NCBI RefSeq assembly: GCF_900103005.1
Contig: NZ_FMWL01000018.1
Coordinates: 1 to 64,000, forward strand
From: Acidaminobacter hydrogenoformans DSM 2784
GTDB lineage: Bacteria > Bacillota > Clostridia > Peptostreptococcales > Acidaminobacteraceae
DNA length: 64,000 nucleotides
Direction of reading: 5' to 3'
The notes below the pieces were generated by a model, which had not been told where the DNA came from, did not search any database, and was given only the letters and a program-made list of their open reading frames with translations. Shown here one piece after another: positions 1-7,511 of the stretch. Position 1 is the stretch's first letter. Each line of letters starts with the position of its first letter. A program made the translations under genes and the position numbers.

Positions 1-268
<268 letters not shown>

Positions 269-414
269 AGGGTAATTCAGAGTTCATTTTCTTCCTTATG
301 CAGTTTTGAAGGTGTGAAAGCACATTATTTGTCATTGCTTTTTCTGAATCATTTTATTGAAAAAGAGACGATATAAAAAGTTGCTCGATTTCGCAAAATG
401 CTTGGAAATACTGA

Positions 415-443
415 TTGACAAGTGCCTCAAACCTTGATACAAT
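415..443 (+). promoter_or_regulatory. Consensus promoter in the 23S-5S spacer
   Basis: TTGACA at 415-420 and TACAAT at 438-443 are separated by exactly 17 bases. Predicted transcription would begin near 450, about a dozen bases before the 5S gene. This would allow 5S and the tRNA cluster to be transcribed independently of 16S/23S. The call rests on sequence match only. Confidence 0.6.
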
Positions 444-461
444 TTATCTTGTCGCAACACA

Positions 462-578
462 TCCGGTGAATACAGAGAAAGGGCCACACCTGTTCCCATC
501 TCGAACACAGAAGTTAAGCCTTTCATCGCTGATGGTACTTGGGGGGCAGCCCCCTGGGAGAGTAAGTCGTCGCCGGGT
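462..578 (+). rRNA. rrf: 5S ribosomal RNA
   Basis: A 117-base segment begins TCCGGTGAATACAGAG and ends CGCCGGGTA, so its two ends pair. It contains the conserved CCCATCTCGAACACAGAAGT loop of bacterial 5S RNA. It follows the 23S gene by about 190 bases and leads into the tRNA cluster. Confidence 0.93.
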
Positions 579-673
579 ACAATGGATGCTCTGGTTGAAG
601 GTCAAGGCCTTCAACCAGAAGATCCAGGATTTCACTGCTAATACGCTAAAGTGTTACTTCTGGCAACTAACGT

Positions 674-748
674 TCCAAGGTAGCTCAATGGTGGAGCAAC
701 CGGCTGTTAACCGGTAGGTTGTGGGTTCGAGCCCCACCCTTGGAGCCA
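674..748 (+). tRNA. tRNA-Asn (GTT)
   Basis: The cloverleaf has a TCCAAGG acceptor paired with CCTTGGA, an anticodon loop CTGTTAA, a TTCGAGC T-loop and an encoded CCA. It is the first of 17 tRNAs. Confidence 0.95.
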
Positions 749-757
749 TTTCTAATT

Positions 758-846
758 GCCGGAGTGGCGGAACTGGCAGACGCACAGGACTTAAAATCCT
801 GCGGTCCTCAAAGACCGTACCGGTTCGATTCCGGTCTCCGGCACCA
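758..846 (+). tRNA. tRNA-Leu (TAA)
   Basis: A class II tRNA with a long variable arm. Acceptor GCCGGAG pairs with CTCCGGC, the anticodon loop contains TAA and CCA is encoded. Confidence 0.95.
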
Positions 847-940
847 GTTAGTATTTTGCGAATGCGGGGTTTTAATAGCGTCCAGCGCAGCCGCTGAGCA
901 AAATACGGTTTTTCTCCGAAGGAGAAAAAAACTACCTTTA
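847..940 (+). repeat. tRNA-spacer structured repeat, copy 1
   Basis: The element has an inverted repeat, GTATTTTGC (851-859) with GCAAAATAC (898-906). A hairpin follows: TTTTTCTCC, loop GAA, GGAGAAAAA (909-929), then ACTACCTT. The hairpin is shared with three other spacers in this cluster, while the outer stem differs in sequence but keeps its pairing. Confidence 0.75.
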
Positions 941-993
941 GTAATTGTATGATTAACAAATTGAGTACATTTTACACCTTTCACCACACTCGT

Positions 994-1069
994 CGCGGAG
1001 TGGAGCAGATGGAAGCTCGTCGGGCTCATAACCCGGAGGTCGCAGGTTCGAATCCTGTCTCCGCAACCA
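994..1069 (+). tRNA. Initiator tRNA-fMet (CAT)
   Basis: The anticodon stem carries the GGG/CCC run typical of initiators around CTCATAA. The first acceptor base C faces an A (CGCGGAG with CTCCGCA), the unpaired 1-72 position that marks initiator tRNA. CCA is encoded. Confidence 0.93.
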
Positions 1070-1083
1070 TTTAATTCTCATAT

Positions 1084-1160
1084 GGCGGTGTAGCTTAGCT
1101 GGCTAGAGCGTCCGGTTCATACCCGGAAGGTCGGTGGTTCGAGTCCGCCCACCGCTACCA
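1084..1160 (+). tRNA. tRNA-Met (CAT), elongator-type
   Basis: Acceptor GGCGGTG pairs with CACCGCT, the anticodon loop is TTCATAC and CCA is encoded. A CAT anticodon can also belong to lysidine-modified tRNA-Ile2; sequence reading alone does not settle this. Confidence 0.88.
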
Positions 1161-1184
1161 TTTTAATTTTTAAACTCAATATCC

Positions 1185-1259
1185 GGCCCCTTGGTCAAGC
1201 GGTCAAGACACCGCCCTTTCACGGCGGTAACAGGGGTTCGATTCCCCTAGGGGTCACCA
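1185..1259 (+). tRNA. tRNA-Glu (TTC)
   Basis: Acceptor GGCCCCT pairs with AGGGGTC, the anticodon is TTC and CCA is encoded. Confidence 0.95.
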
Positions 1260-1264
1260 TTTAC

Positions 1265-1340
1265 GGGAGCTTAGCTCAGCTGGGAGAGCATTTGCCTTAC
1301 AAGCAAGAGGTCACAGGTTCGATCCCTGTAGCTCCCACCA
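1265..1340 (+). tRNA. tRNA-Val (TAC)
   Basis: Acceptor GGGAGCT pairs with AGCTCCC, the anticodon is TAC within CTTACAA and CCA is encoded. Confidence 0.95.
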
Positions 1341-1341
1341 A

Positions 1342-1437
1342 GTTAGCATTATAGAAATGCGAGGCACCAATAGCGTCCAGCGCAATCGCATTTCTATAAT
1401 GCGGTTTTTCTCCGAAGGAGAAAAAAACTACCTTAAG
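1342..1437 (+). repeat. tRNA-spacer structured repeat, copy 2
   Basis: A perfect 17-bp inverted repeat spans 1346-1362 and 1386-1402. It encloses AGCGTCCAGCGCA, also present in copy 1. The shared hairpin TTTTTCTCC-GAA-GGAGAAAAA follows at 1405-1425, then ACTACCTT. The arm sequence differs from copy 1 while pairing is kept. Confidence 0.78.
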
Positions 1438-1440
1438 GTA

Positions 1441-1516
1441 TACAAGGATATGCGAGGCAGTAATCGCATTTCATATTCAGCGGTTTTTCTCCAAAGGAGA
1501 AAAAACCTTCCTTGTA
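1441..1516 (+). repeat. tRNA-spacer structured repeat, copy 3 (shorter)
   Basis: TACAAGGA (1441-1448) pairs with TCCTTGTA (1509-1516), enclosing a short ATGCGA/TCGCAT stem. The shared hairpin lies at 1484-1504, with loop AAA instead of GAA. It directly follows copy 2. Confidence 0.7.
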
Positions 1517-1604
1517 CTTAATCAAGGCATACCAATTGGTTTTCCAGATGATCCATCGACACAGCGCTTCTCATCGCTGGCGTCAAAAAGCCGTACTAAA
1601 CCAC

Positions 1605-1681
1605 GGCCTGGTAGTTCAGTCGGTTAGAACGCTAGCCTGTCACGCTAGAGGTCGAGGGTTCGAGTCCCTTCCAGGTCGCCA
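1605..1681 (+). tRNA. tRNA-Asp (GTC)
   Basis: Acceptor GGCCTGG pairs with CCAGGTC, the anticodon loop is CTGTCAC and CCA is encoded. Confidence 0.95.
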
Positions 1682-1697
1682 TTTAAAACTTAATCAT

Positions 1698-1782
1698 GGG
1701 GGGGTTCCCGAGTGGCCAAAGGGGACGGACTGTAAATCCGTTATCTACGATTTCGAAGGTTCGAATCCTTCTCCCCCCACCA
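1698..1782 (+). tRNA. tRNA-Tyr (GTA)
   Basis: An 85-base class II tRNA with a seven-G acceptor strand facing TCCCCCC, anticodon GTA within CTGTAAA, a long variable arm and encoded CCA. Confidence 0.94.
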
Positions 1783-1783
1783 A

Positions 1784-1867
1784 GTTAACTTTTTAGCGCA
1801 AGCGGGGCACCAACCGCTGAGCACAAAAAGTGGTTTTTCTCCGAAGGAGAAAAAACTACCTTAGTAC
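1784..1867 (+). repeat. tRNA-spacer structured repeat, copy 4
   Basis: ACTTTTT (1788-1794) pairs with AAAAAGT (1825-1831), and AGCGG (1801-1805) with CCGCT (1814-1818). The shared hairpin TTTTTCTCC-GAA-GGAGAAAAA is at 1834-1854, followed by ACTACCTT. Confidence 0.75.
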
Positions 1868-1900
1868 CTTTCAATAACGCAATCACCACTGTAACAGCCC

Positions 1901-1974
1901 GCGGGTGTAGCTCAGTGGTAGAGCCCCGGCTTCCCAAGCCGGTTGCGAGGGTTCGATCCCCTTCACCCGCTCCA
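1901..1974 (+). tRNA. tRNA-Gly (CCC)
   Basis: Acceptor GCGGGTG pairs with CACCCGC. The anticodon stem CCGGC/GCCGG encloses TTCCCAA, giving anticodon CCC. CCA is encoded. Confidence 0.92.
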
Positions 1975-2001
1975 ACATCCTTACATGTAGTCTTACAACA
2001 T

Positions 2002-2077
2002 TGGGGATTAGCCAAGTCGGTAAGGCAACGGACTTTGACTCCGTCATTCGTAGGTTCGAGTCCTACATCCCCAGCCA
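2002..2077 (+). tRNA. tRNA-Gln (TTG)
   Basis: Acceptor TGGGGAT pairs with ATCCCCA, the anticodon loop is CTTTGAC and CCA is encoded. Confidence 0.95.
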
Positions 2078-2103
2078 CCTAAATTAAATAACCGAAAACA
2101 TGC

Positions 2104-2179
2104 GACCCATTAGCTCAGTCGGTAGAGCACTTGACTTTTAATCAAGGTGTCCCGCGTTCGAGCCGCGGATGGGTCACCA
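2104..2179 (+). tRNA. tRNA-Lys (TTT)
   Basis: Acceptor GACCCAT pairs with ATGGGTC, the anticodon is TTT within CTTTTAA and CCA is encoded. Confidence 0.95.
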
Positions 2180-2186
2180 ACAACAC

Positions 2187-2276
2187 GGAGGGGTACCGAA
2201 GCGGTCATAACGGGGCGGTCTTGAAAACCGTTAGGGTTAATAGCCCACGTGGGTTCGAATCCCACCCCCTCCGCCA
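2187..2276 (+). tRNA. tRNA-Ser (TGA)
   Basis: A class II tRNA with acceptor GGAGGGG and CCCCTCC, anticodon TGA within CTTGAAA, a long variable arm and encoded CCA. Confidence 0.95.
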
Positions 2277-2284
2277 TCTAAAAT

Positions 2285-2376
2285 GGAGAAGTACTCAAGA
2301 GGCTGAAGAGGCTCCCCTGCTAAGGGAGTAGGTCCTGATGAGGGGCGCGAGGGTTCAAATCCCTCCTTCTCCGCCA
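2285..2376 (+). tRNA. tRNA-Ser (GCT)
   Basis: A class II tRNA with acceptor GGAGAAG and CTTCTCC, anticodon GCT within CTGCTAA, a long variable arm and encoded CCA. Confidence 0.95.
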
Positions 2377-2404
2377 TCTATACAAAGAACGGATTATAAA
2401 GCTT

Positions 2405-2480
2405 AGGGGTGTAGCTCAGTTGGTAGAGCAGCGGTCTCCAAAACCGCGTGCCGTGGGTTCAAGTCCTATCACCCCTGCCA
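2405..2480 (+). tRNA. tRNA-Trp (CCA)
   Basis: Acceptor AGGGGTG pairs with CACCCCT, the anticodon loop is CTCCAAA and the 3' CCA is encoded. Confidence 0.95.
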
Positions 2481-2496
2481 TCTCAACTTAATATGT

Positions 2497-2573
2497 CGGG
2501 GTGTAGCGCAGCTTGGTAGCGCATCTGATTTGGGATCAGAGGGTCGCGGGTTCAAATCCTGCCGCCCCGACCA
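2497..2573 (+). tRNA. tRNA-Pro (TGG)
   Basis: Acceptor CGGGGTG pairs with CGCCCCG, the anticodon is TGG within TTTGGGA and CCA is encoded. Confidence 0.94.
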
Positions 2574-2591
2574 TTAATATTTAACTTACAT

Positions 2592-2668
<77 letters not shown>

Positions 2669-2728
2669 TGTATTTACAAACTTTTTCAGCAATTACTAAT
2701 TCGTGTCAAGTTTACCTTGGTACACTTT

Positions 2729-2804
<76 letters not shown>

Positions 2805-2806
2805 CT

Positions 2807-2851
2807 AAAAAGCCGTTCACGTGAACTTGAATCCGTGAGCGGCTTTTACTT
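2807..2851 (+). terminator. Terminator of the rRNA/tRNA cluster
   Basis: AAAAGCCGTTCACG pairs with CGTGAGCGGCTTTT, and a T-rich run follows. It sits three bases after tRNA-Phe. Because the arms end in A and T runs it may also serve the convergent gene on the minus strand. Confidence 0.88.
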
Positions 2852-2881
2852 TTGCTTGATCTATTATTTATGAGATTTGAA

Positions 2882-3850
2882 TTATAGAATGCGGTTGTTT
2901 CCGGCGCCCATTAAATTTTCCATATGCAACAGAATGTTGGGCACATTTTCGTATAGTGGATGGCCATCCACACTAATAACGCGCTGTCGTGGCTGGCCCT
3001 TAAGATACAGGCCCGTGCTTAAATCGAAGCCATCGACATTGTGGTGTTGGACGGGGAGGGTAATTTCAAGCCTTGGTACGGCCCCAGTATGGTTTGTTTT
3101 GAAAATATGACCGCGATCATCATACCAGTGAATTTCATCAATGTTTTTATTGGGCTCAAAGATCAGCGTGGCAAAGTCGCCCTGTAATTTCAGGGAGATG
3201 AGGTTGACCTCAGAGTCGCGCCATTCGAAATAATGGGGTTTGTAGAGTTCAACGACCCCAGAGTGGTGTTCCAGGAGACGGTACATGAGCTGGATCAGGT
3301 TTAACGTGTCTTCTTCGTTGTGAAGGGCAATCTTGTCCGAGTGGACGGGATCGCCAGTTTCAAGATGCTGTTTATAGGCTTCTATGCAGTCGAGGCCGCT
3401 AAGTGTGTCTGTTCTATGGATACCCAGTGCCAATTCTATGCTTTTTAGTTTGTAGCTGTCCAGATGGAGGCTTGCTTTTGCCACCTTCATCAAATCAAGA
3501 TTGCGGGCAATTGTCAGTGGCGTGTCTATGCTATGCTTGGCGTATTTGTGCATCAAGTATGGCACATCAAAGGCGTCGCCGTTAAAGGAAATGAGATATT
3601 TGGAAGAGAGGAGTGCATGGGCCGCCATTAGGATGTCAGCTTCTTCTTTGCCGGTCTCGTTGAAGAAATAGTGATAGTGGAGGTCATCTTCAAGCATTTC
3701 GATCAGGCTGATCGAAACCAGCTTGGAATAATCCCGGTGGAAACCTGTGGTTTCAATGTCGAAAAAGACCACCCCTGAATCTGCCTCTAAATGCCTGGCT
3801 ATAAAATGGCTTTCAGGGCTGGGCTGCAAGCGTTTATGGGTTGTGATCAT
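2882..3850 (-). CDS. YprB-like 3'-5' exonuclease (RNase H-fold)
   Basis: About 322 residues. An ExoI motif FFDIETTGF near the N-terminus and a second block around SFNGDAFDVPYL match the DEDD exonuclease superfamily. A third acidic block, NEEDTLNL, lies about two-thirds along. Length and order fit the YprB/RNase_H_2 group found in Firmicutes, usually of unknown substrate. A GTG lies nine bases upstream, but it overlaps the GGAG signal, whereas the ATG at 3850 is spaced eight bases from it, so I chose the ATG. The gene stands alone and converges on the tRNA terminator. Confidence 0.75.
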   Translation of the reverse strand: MITTHKRLQPSPESHFIARHLEADSGVVFFDIETTGFHRDYSKLVSISLIEMLEDDLHYHYFFNETGKEEADILMAAHALLSSKYLISFNGDAFDVPYLMHKYAKHSIDTPLTIARNLDLMKVAKASLHLDSYKLKSIELALGIHRTDTLSGLDCIEAYKQHLETGDPVHSDKIALHNEEDTLNLIQLMYRLLEHHSGVVELYKPHYFEWRDSEVNLISLKLQGDFATLIFEPNKNIDEIHWYDDRGHIFKTNHTGAVPRLEITLPVQHHNVDGFDLSTGLYLKGQPRQRVISVDGHPLYENVPNILLHMENLMGAGNNRIL

Positions 3851-3899
3851 GGCGCTCACTCCTTCATATGGAAAATAAATAGATAGATAAGGTGATTGA

Positions 3900-4322
3900 A
3901 TGAATATTTTTATGACGACCCTGAGGGATGGGACTTACAAGGGTTTTAAGACAACATGGACGCTTGCGAAGGTCATTGTTCCCATTTATATTATCATTAC
4001 TATTCTTAAGTATACCCCAGTGATCGGCTGGATTGCCATTTTGTTTGAGCCGCTGATGCAACTTTTTGGACTACCGGGTGAAGCGGCCATTGCTTTAGTC
4101 ATGGGAAACCTTCTGAATTTGTACGCCGGGATTGGGGTCATGGTGACGCTGCCGCTGTCCGTGAAGCAGCTGACGATCATGGCAGTTATGCTGTCCTTCT
4201 CCCATTCGCTGCTGGTTGAGACGGCGGTGTCGAAGCGCGTTGGCGTCAGCGTACCTATGATCCTGACGGTTCGGCTCGGTCTTATGATTTTGTCAGGTGT
4301 TCTGATGAACCTGATGTATTAG
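3900..4322 (+). CDS. Gate-domain membrane protein, first of a pair
   Basis: 140 residues, very hydrophobic, with about four membrane spans. The sequence resembles the nucleoside-recognition (Gate) domain found in spore maturation proteins SpmA/SpmB and related half-transporters, for example the GLPGEAAIALVMGNLLN stretch. A second protein of the same type follows 18 bases later, so the two probably work as a complex. AAGGTG precedes the ATG. The substrate is unknown; similarity to SpmAB suggests a role in envelope or sporulation physiology, which is inference. Confidence 0.65.
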   Translation: MNIFMTTLRDGTYKGFKTTWTLAKVIVPIYIIITILKYTPVIGWIAILFEPLMQLFGLPGEAAIALVMGNLLNLYAGIGVMVTLPLSVKQLTIMAVMLSFSHSLLVETAVSKRVGVSVPMILTVRLGLMILSGVLMNLMY

Positions 4323-4340
4323 AAGTGGAGGTAAAAGCAC

Positions 4341-4802
4341 ATGACATTTAACTTAATCGAGGTTCTAAAGGAGTCTGTGTTTGGATCCTTGAGTTCCGTT
4401 TGGAATATCGCTATTATTGTCTTTCCTTTGATGATTGCTATGGAGTTCGCGAAGAAATATAAGCTGATGGATTATATTTCCGCAGGGCTGCGGCCTCTGA
4501 CGAGATTTCTTGGTGTGGAGCGCTCAGCAGCCTTTCCGCTGGCGGTGGGGCTGATTTTTGGACTTGCTTATGGGTCGGGTGTCATCATTCAAAGTGCCCA
4601 GGAGGGTGAAATTGATAAGGTGAGTTTAACCTTGGTCTCCATTTTTCTGGCGTGCTGCCATGCGGTGGTGGAGGATACGCTGCTATTCGTTGCCATAGGG
4701 GCGAATGGCTGGCTGCTCCTTGGTCTGAGGACGCTGGCGGCCTTTGCTGTGACCATGCTGGTGTCGAGGAGTGTCAGACTGGCGTATGCGCCGCAGCGGT
4801 GA
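4341..4802 (+). CDS. Gate-domain membrane protein, second of a pair
   Basis: 153 residues with several membrane spans and the same Gate-type character, including FPLAVGLIFGLAYGSGVI and the conserved CCHAVVEDT segment. GGAGG precedes the ATG at suitable spacing. The 18-base gap to the preceding gene argues for one transcript. Function as for its partner: a paired small membrane transporter or SpmA/B-like protein, substrate unknown. The repeated motif GACCATCGGCA lies just downstream at 4829. Confidence 0.65.
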   Translation: MTFNLIEVLKESVFGSLSSVWNIAIIVFPLMIAMEFAKKYKLMDYISAGLRPLTRFLGVERSAAFPLAVGLIFGLAYGSGVIIQSAQEGEIDKVSLTLVSIFLACCHAVVEDTLLFVAIGANGWLLLGLRTLAAFAVTMLVSRSVRLAYAPQR

Positions 4803-4973
4803 AGTATACGATAGAGGTGTGGATGGGGGACCATCGGCAAAAAATAGGTTTTAGGGTGATTGCAGATCCAAATGGGTCTGCTTTTTTTGTGTTCCAAAGG
4901 ATAGCAGCGTATACATTAAGGGGCTGTCGGGATAGAATAGAATAAGATGAGGTAAAAAAAGGAGTGACTATTG

Positions 4974-6098
4974 ATGTACATGAAAAAATATCCATGTGTC
5001 TATATGCGGGGCGGTACGAGTAAAGCGGTGTTCTTTCATGAGAAGGATTTGCCGGAGGACCGGTCGACCTGGGATGAGATTTTTCTGAAGGTGATGGGGA
5101 CGCCGGATGTGAAGCAGATTGATGGCATGGGCGGCACGGTGTCGTCGACGAGCAAGGTGGCGATAATAGCGCCATCGGCCAGAGAAGACGCGGATGTGGA
5201 CTATACGTTTAAGCAGGTGGACATTGTTATTCCGCGGGTGGACGACAAGGCGAACTGTGGCAACATCTCCTCGGCGGTGGGGCCGTTCGCCATTGACGAG
5301 GGCCTGGTGCAGGCGGTGGCGCCCATCACGGTGGTGAGGGTGTTCAACACAAACACGCAGCGGATCATAGAGGAGCACGTCAGGGTTGAGAACGGGCACG
5401 CTATGGTCCACGGGGATGAAGAGATTCGCGGGGTTCCGGGGACGGGATCCAGAATTGACATGTATTTTGAGGATCCGGCAGGGGCGACGACAGGGAAGCT
5501 GCTGCCAACGGGGCAGGCCAAAGAGGTTTTTGAGGTGCCTGGATACGGAGAAATTGAGGTCTCCGTAGTGGACTGCTCGAATACCATGGTGTTTATCAGG
5601 GCAAAGGACCTGGGCATCACAGGTCGGGAGCTGACGGAGCTGAACGCTCAGAAAGAGGTCATGGAGCACGTCGAGCGGATCCGGTGTCTCGCGGCGCAGA
5701 AATGCGGGTTTGTGGCGCACTGGGAGGAGGCCAGGACGAAGTCGACGTCACTGCCTAAGGTTTCCATTATTTCTGAGCCTCAGGATTATGTGGATATGGA
5801 CAAAAACGAGATTGCCAGTGGGCAGATGGATCTTTGCGTGAGGGCAATTTCCGTGGGGGCGCTGCACAAGGCGTATCCTATGACGGTGACTATTGGCACG
5901 GGGGCGGCGGCGCTGATTCCGGGGACGATCGTTCATGAGATGGCGGCGCTGAAAGCGGGGCAGCAAACCATGAGGCTGGGGCACGCGAGTGGTGTCACTG
6001 AGGTGGAGATGGTCATGGACGGCGAGCGGATTGTCAAAGGCGGCGTGACCCGGACGGCCCGGCGGATTATGGACGGGTTTGTGTACGTCAGGGAGTGA
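4974..6098 (+). CDS. PrpF-family isomerase
   Basis: 374 residues. The opening MRGGTSKAVFFHEKDLP and later the GNISSAVGPFAI segment are hallmarks of the PrpF family, cofactor-free diaminopimelate-epimerase-fold isomerases acting on 2-methylaconitate, 3-methylitaconate or 4-oxalomesaconate. Substrate cannot be told from sequence; in amino-acid- or nicotinate-fermenting clostridia the methylitaconate isomerase is a close relative. A TTG sits just upstream, but the ATG at 4974 has the better spacing from GGAG (9 bases). The gene is monocistronic and ends at a bidirectional terminator. Confidence 0.8.
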   Translation: MYMKKYPCVYMRGGTSKAVFFHEKDLPEDRSTWDEIFLKVMGTPDVKQIDGMGGTVSSTSKVAIIAPSAREDADVDYTFKQVDIVIPRVDDKANCGNISSAVGPFAIDEGLVQAVAPITVVRVFNTNTQRIIEEHVRVENGHAMVHGDEEIRGVPGTGSRIDMYFEDPAGATTGKLLPTGQAKEVFEVPGYGEIEVSVVDCSNTMVFIRAKDLGITGRELTELNAQKEVMEHVERIRCLAAQKCGFVAHWEEARTKSTSLPKVSIISEPQDYVDMDKNEIASGQMDLCVRAISVGALHKAYPMTVTIGTGAAALIPGTIVHEMAALKAGQQTMRLGHASGVTEVEMVMDGERIVKGGVTRTARRIMDGFVYVRE

Positions 6099-6170
6099 TG
6101 GCGCTGGGTGAGGCTGGTGCTGAGAAATAGAGTGATGAAGTGAAATTTTGGGAGTAAAAAAGGAAAAGTA

Positions 6171-6199
6171 AAAGGGAAAGGGAAAGGGAAAGGGAAAGG
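6171..6199 (+). repeat. Simple repeat (GGGAAA)n
   Basis: About four to five tandem GGGAAA units run straight into the inverted repeat that follows. This is slippage-type low-complexity sequence with no coding role visible. Confidence 0.8.
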
Positions 6200-6252
6200 A
6201 ACCAGGCACATTTTCCTCGCGATGGGAAATTTGAGCCTGGTTCCTTTTCTTT
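6195..6252. terminator. Bidirectional terminator between prpF-like and asparaginase genes
   Basis: AAAGGAACCAGGC (6195-6207) pairs with GCCTGGTTCCTTT (6235-6247), and T runs follow; an A/G-rich run precedes. An inner ATTTTCC/GGGAAAT pairing extends it. It lies between two convergent genes. Confidence 0.75.
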
Positions 6253-6257
6253 TTTTG

Positions 6258-7247
6258 TTATTTTGAGTAAAGATCCTTCTCAAAGAACTGTTTGATGCTG
6301 GCGTGGTCGTGGTAGACGGTGAGGGCGAGCATGAGCTTGATGCGGGCCTTCTGGCCGTTGAGGTTGCCGCCAAAGATGACGCCGGCGTTGCGAAGCATTT
6401 TGCCGCCGCCTTCGTAGCCATAGGAGTCGTAGACCCTGCCCATAGGACAGCGGGAGACCATGACGACGCGGATGTCTTTTTCAATGGCCCTTTGGATGCC
6501 GGGGACCATTTCTGGCGGGATGTTGCCGCGGCCCATGCCTTCAACAACAATACCTTTCGCGCCTTTTTCGATGCAGTAGTCAATGAAGTCCGAGTCCATG
6601 CCCACGGCGGTTTTGATCAGGTAGACGTCTTTGACGTAGAAGTCGGTGTCAATGTGGGGATGGCGGATGATATCGCGGTAGAAGATGGCTTCGTCGTTGT
6701 CTATGATGCCCAGGGGACCAAACTCCATGGATTTGAAGGTGTCAAGGCTCATAGTGTGGGTTTTGGTGACTTCCTGGGCGGAGTTGATTTCGTTGTTCAT
6801 GACGAGGAGGACGCCTTTGCCTCTGGCCTGGTCGGAGATGGCGGTACAGATGGCGGCGGAGAGGTTGCTGGGGCCGTCATAGCCGAGTTCGGAGCCGTTG
6901 CGCATGGCGGCGACCATAACAATCGGCTTATGGTCCGGGAGGCTCAGGTCGAGGAAGAAGGCGGTTTCTTCTATGGAATCCGTGCCGTGGGTGATGACGA
7001 CGCCGTCAATGTCATCTCTTGTGATCAGACCTTTGACGAGCTGATTGAGCGCCATGATTCGGTCCGGGTTCATGTGAGGGCCGGGGTATTTGCCAAAGGT
7101 GATGGTTTCCACCTCCGCGAATTTGTCTATGTTGGTGACCATGGACAGGATTTCCTGGCTGGACATGGCTGGTATAGCGGCTTTGAGCCGTTCGTCAACT
7201 TTCATGGAGATGGTGCCGCCGGTGAAGATTACTGCGACTTTTTTCAA
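6258..7247 (-). CDS. ansA: Type I/II L-asparaginase family amidohydrolase
   Basis: 329 residues, the usual length. The first catalytic threonine is in FTGGTIS at residues 8-14, and the second signature VITHGTDSIEET lies near residue 85. Together they give the Thr pair and the Asp/Lys relay of the asparaginase family. No signal peptide is seen, so the enzyme is cytoplasmic and would convert asparagine to aspartate and ammonia. GGGGG precedes the ATG. The neighbours are unrelated; it converges on the PrpF-family gene. Confidence 0.85.
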   Translation of the reverse strand: MKKVAVIFTGGTISMKVDERLKAAIPAMSSQEILSMVTNIDKFAEVETITFGKYPGPHMNPDRIMALNQLVKGLITRDDIDGVVITHGTDSIEETAFFLDLSLPDHKPIVMVAAMRNGSELGYDGPSNLSAAICTAISDQARGKGVLLVMNNEINSAQEVTKTHTMSLDTFKSMEFGPLGIIDNDEAIFYRDIIRHPHIDTDFYVKDVYLIKTAVGMDSDFIDYCIEKGAKGIVVEGMGRGNIPPEMVPGIQRAIEKDIRVVMVSRCPMGRVYDSYGYEGGGKMLRNAGVIFGGNLNGQKARIKLMLALTVYHDHASIKQFFEKDLYSK

Positions 7248-7347
7248 GGAAATGCCCCCCTAAAGCGATTATAAGGATTTTTTGGTCTCTATGGATAGTA
7301 TAACAAATCCTGATGGGATGGTCATTAAAAAGCGGTGGGGAAGCGGA

Positions 7348-7442
7348 CGGTTTGGTGGGGGACAGGGACTTGTGGTGGGGGACAGGGACTTGTGGCGGGG
7401 GACTGGGCCCAGCCACGAGAATCATTGGGGACTGTCCCTTAT
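7348..7442. repeat. GGGACAGGGAC-type repeat tract
   Basis: Tandem copies of a unit like GTGGGGGACAGGGACTT (about 20 bases) run through the 264-base gap before the cysteine desulfurase gene, ending in a GGGGACTGTCCC palindrome. Members of the same family occur between many genes up to 45.8 kb. Confidence 0.85.
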
Positions 7443-7511
7443 GTGCTTCTTTGACTCTGTACCTGTCCTCCGCCTTAAGGTATAATAAAAAGGTTAGGGA
7501 AGGTGATTTAC

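Noticed and set aside
415-1029. Several 60-100-codon frames across rRNA and tRNA genes.
   Set aside because: They overlap structural RNA genes on either strand and have no ribosome sites.
6303-7274. A 323-codon frame opposite the asparaginase gene.
   Set aside because: Composition (Val, Asp, Gly, His in excess) is typical of an antisense shadow, and the other strand has intact catalytic motifs.
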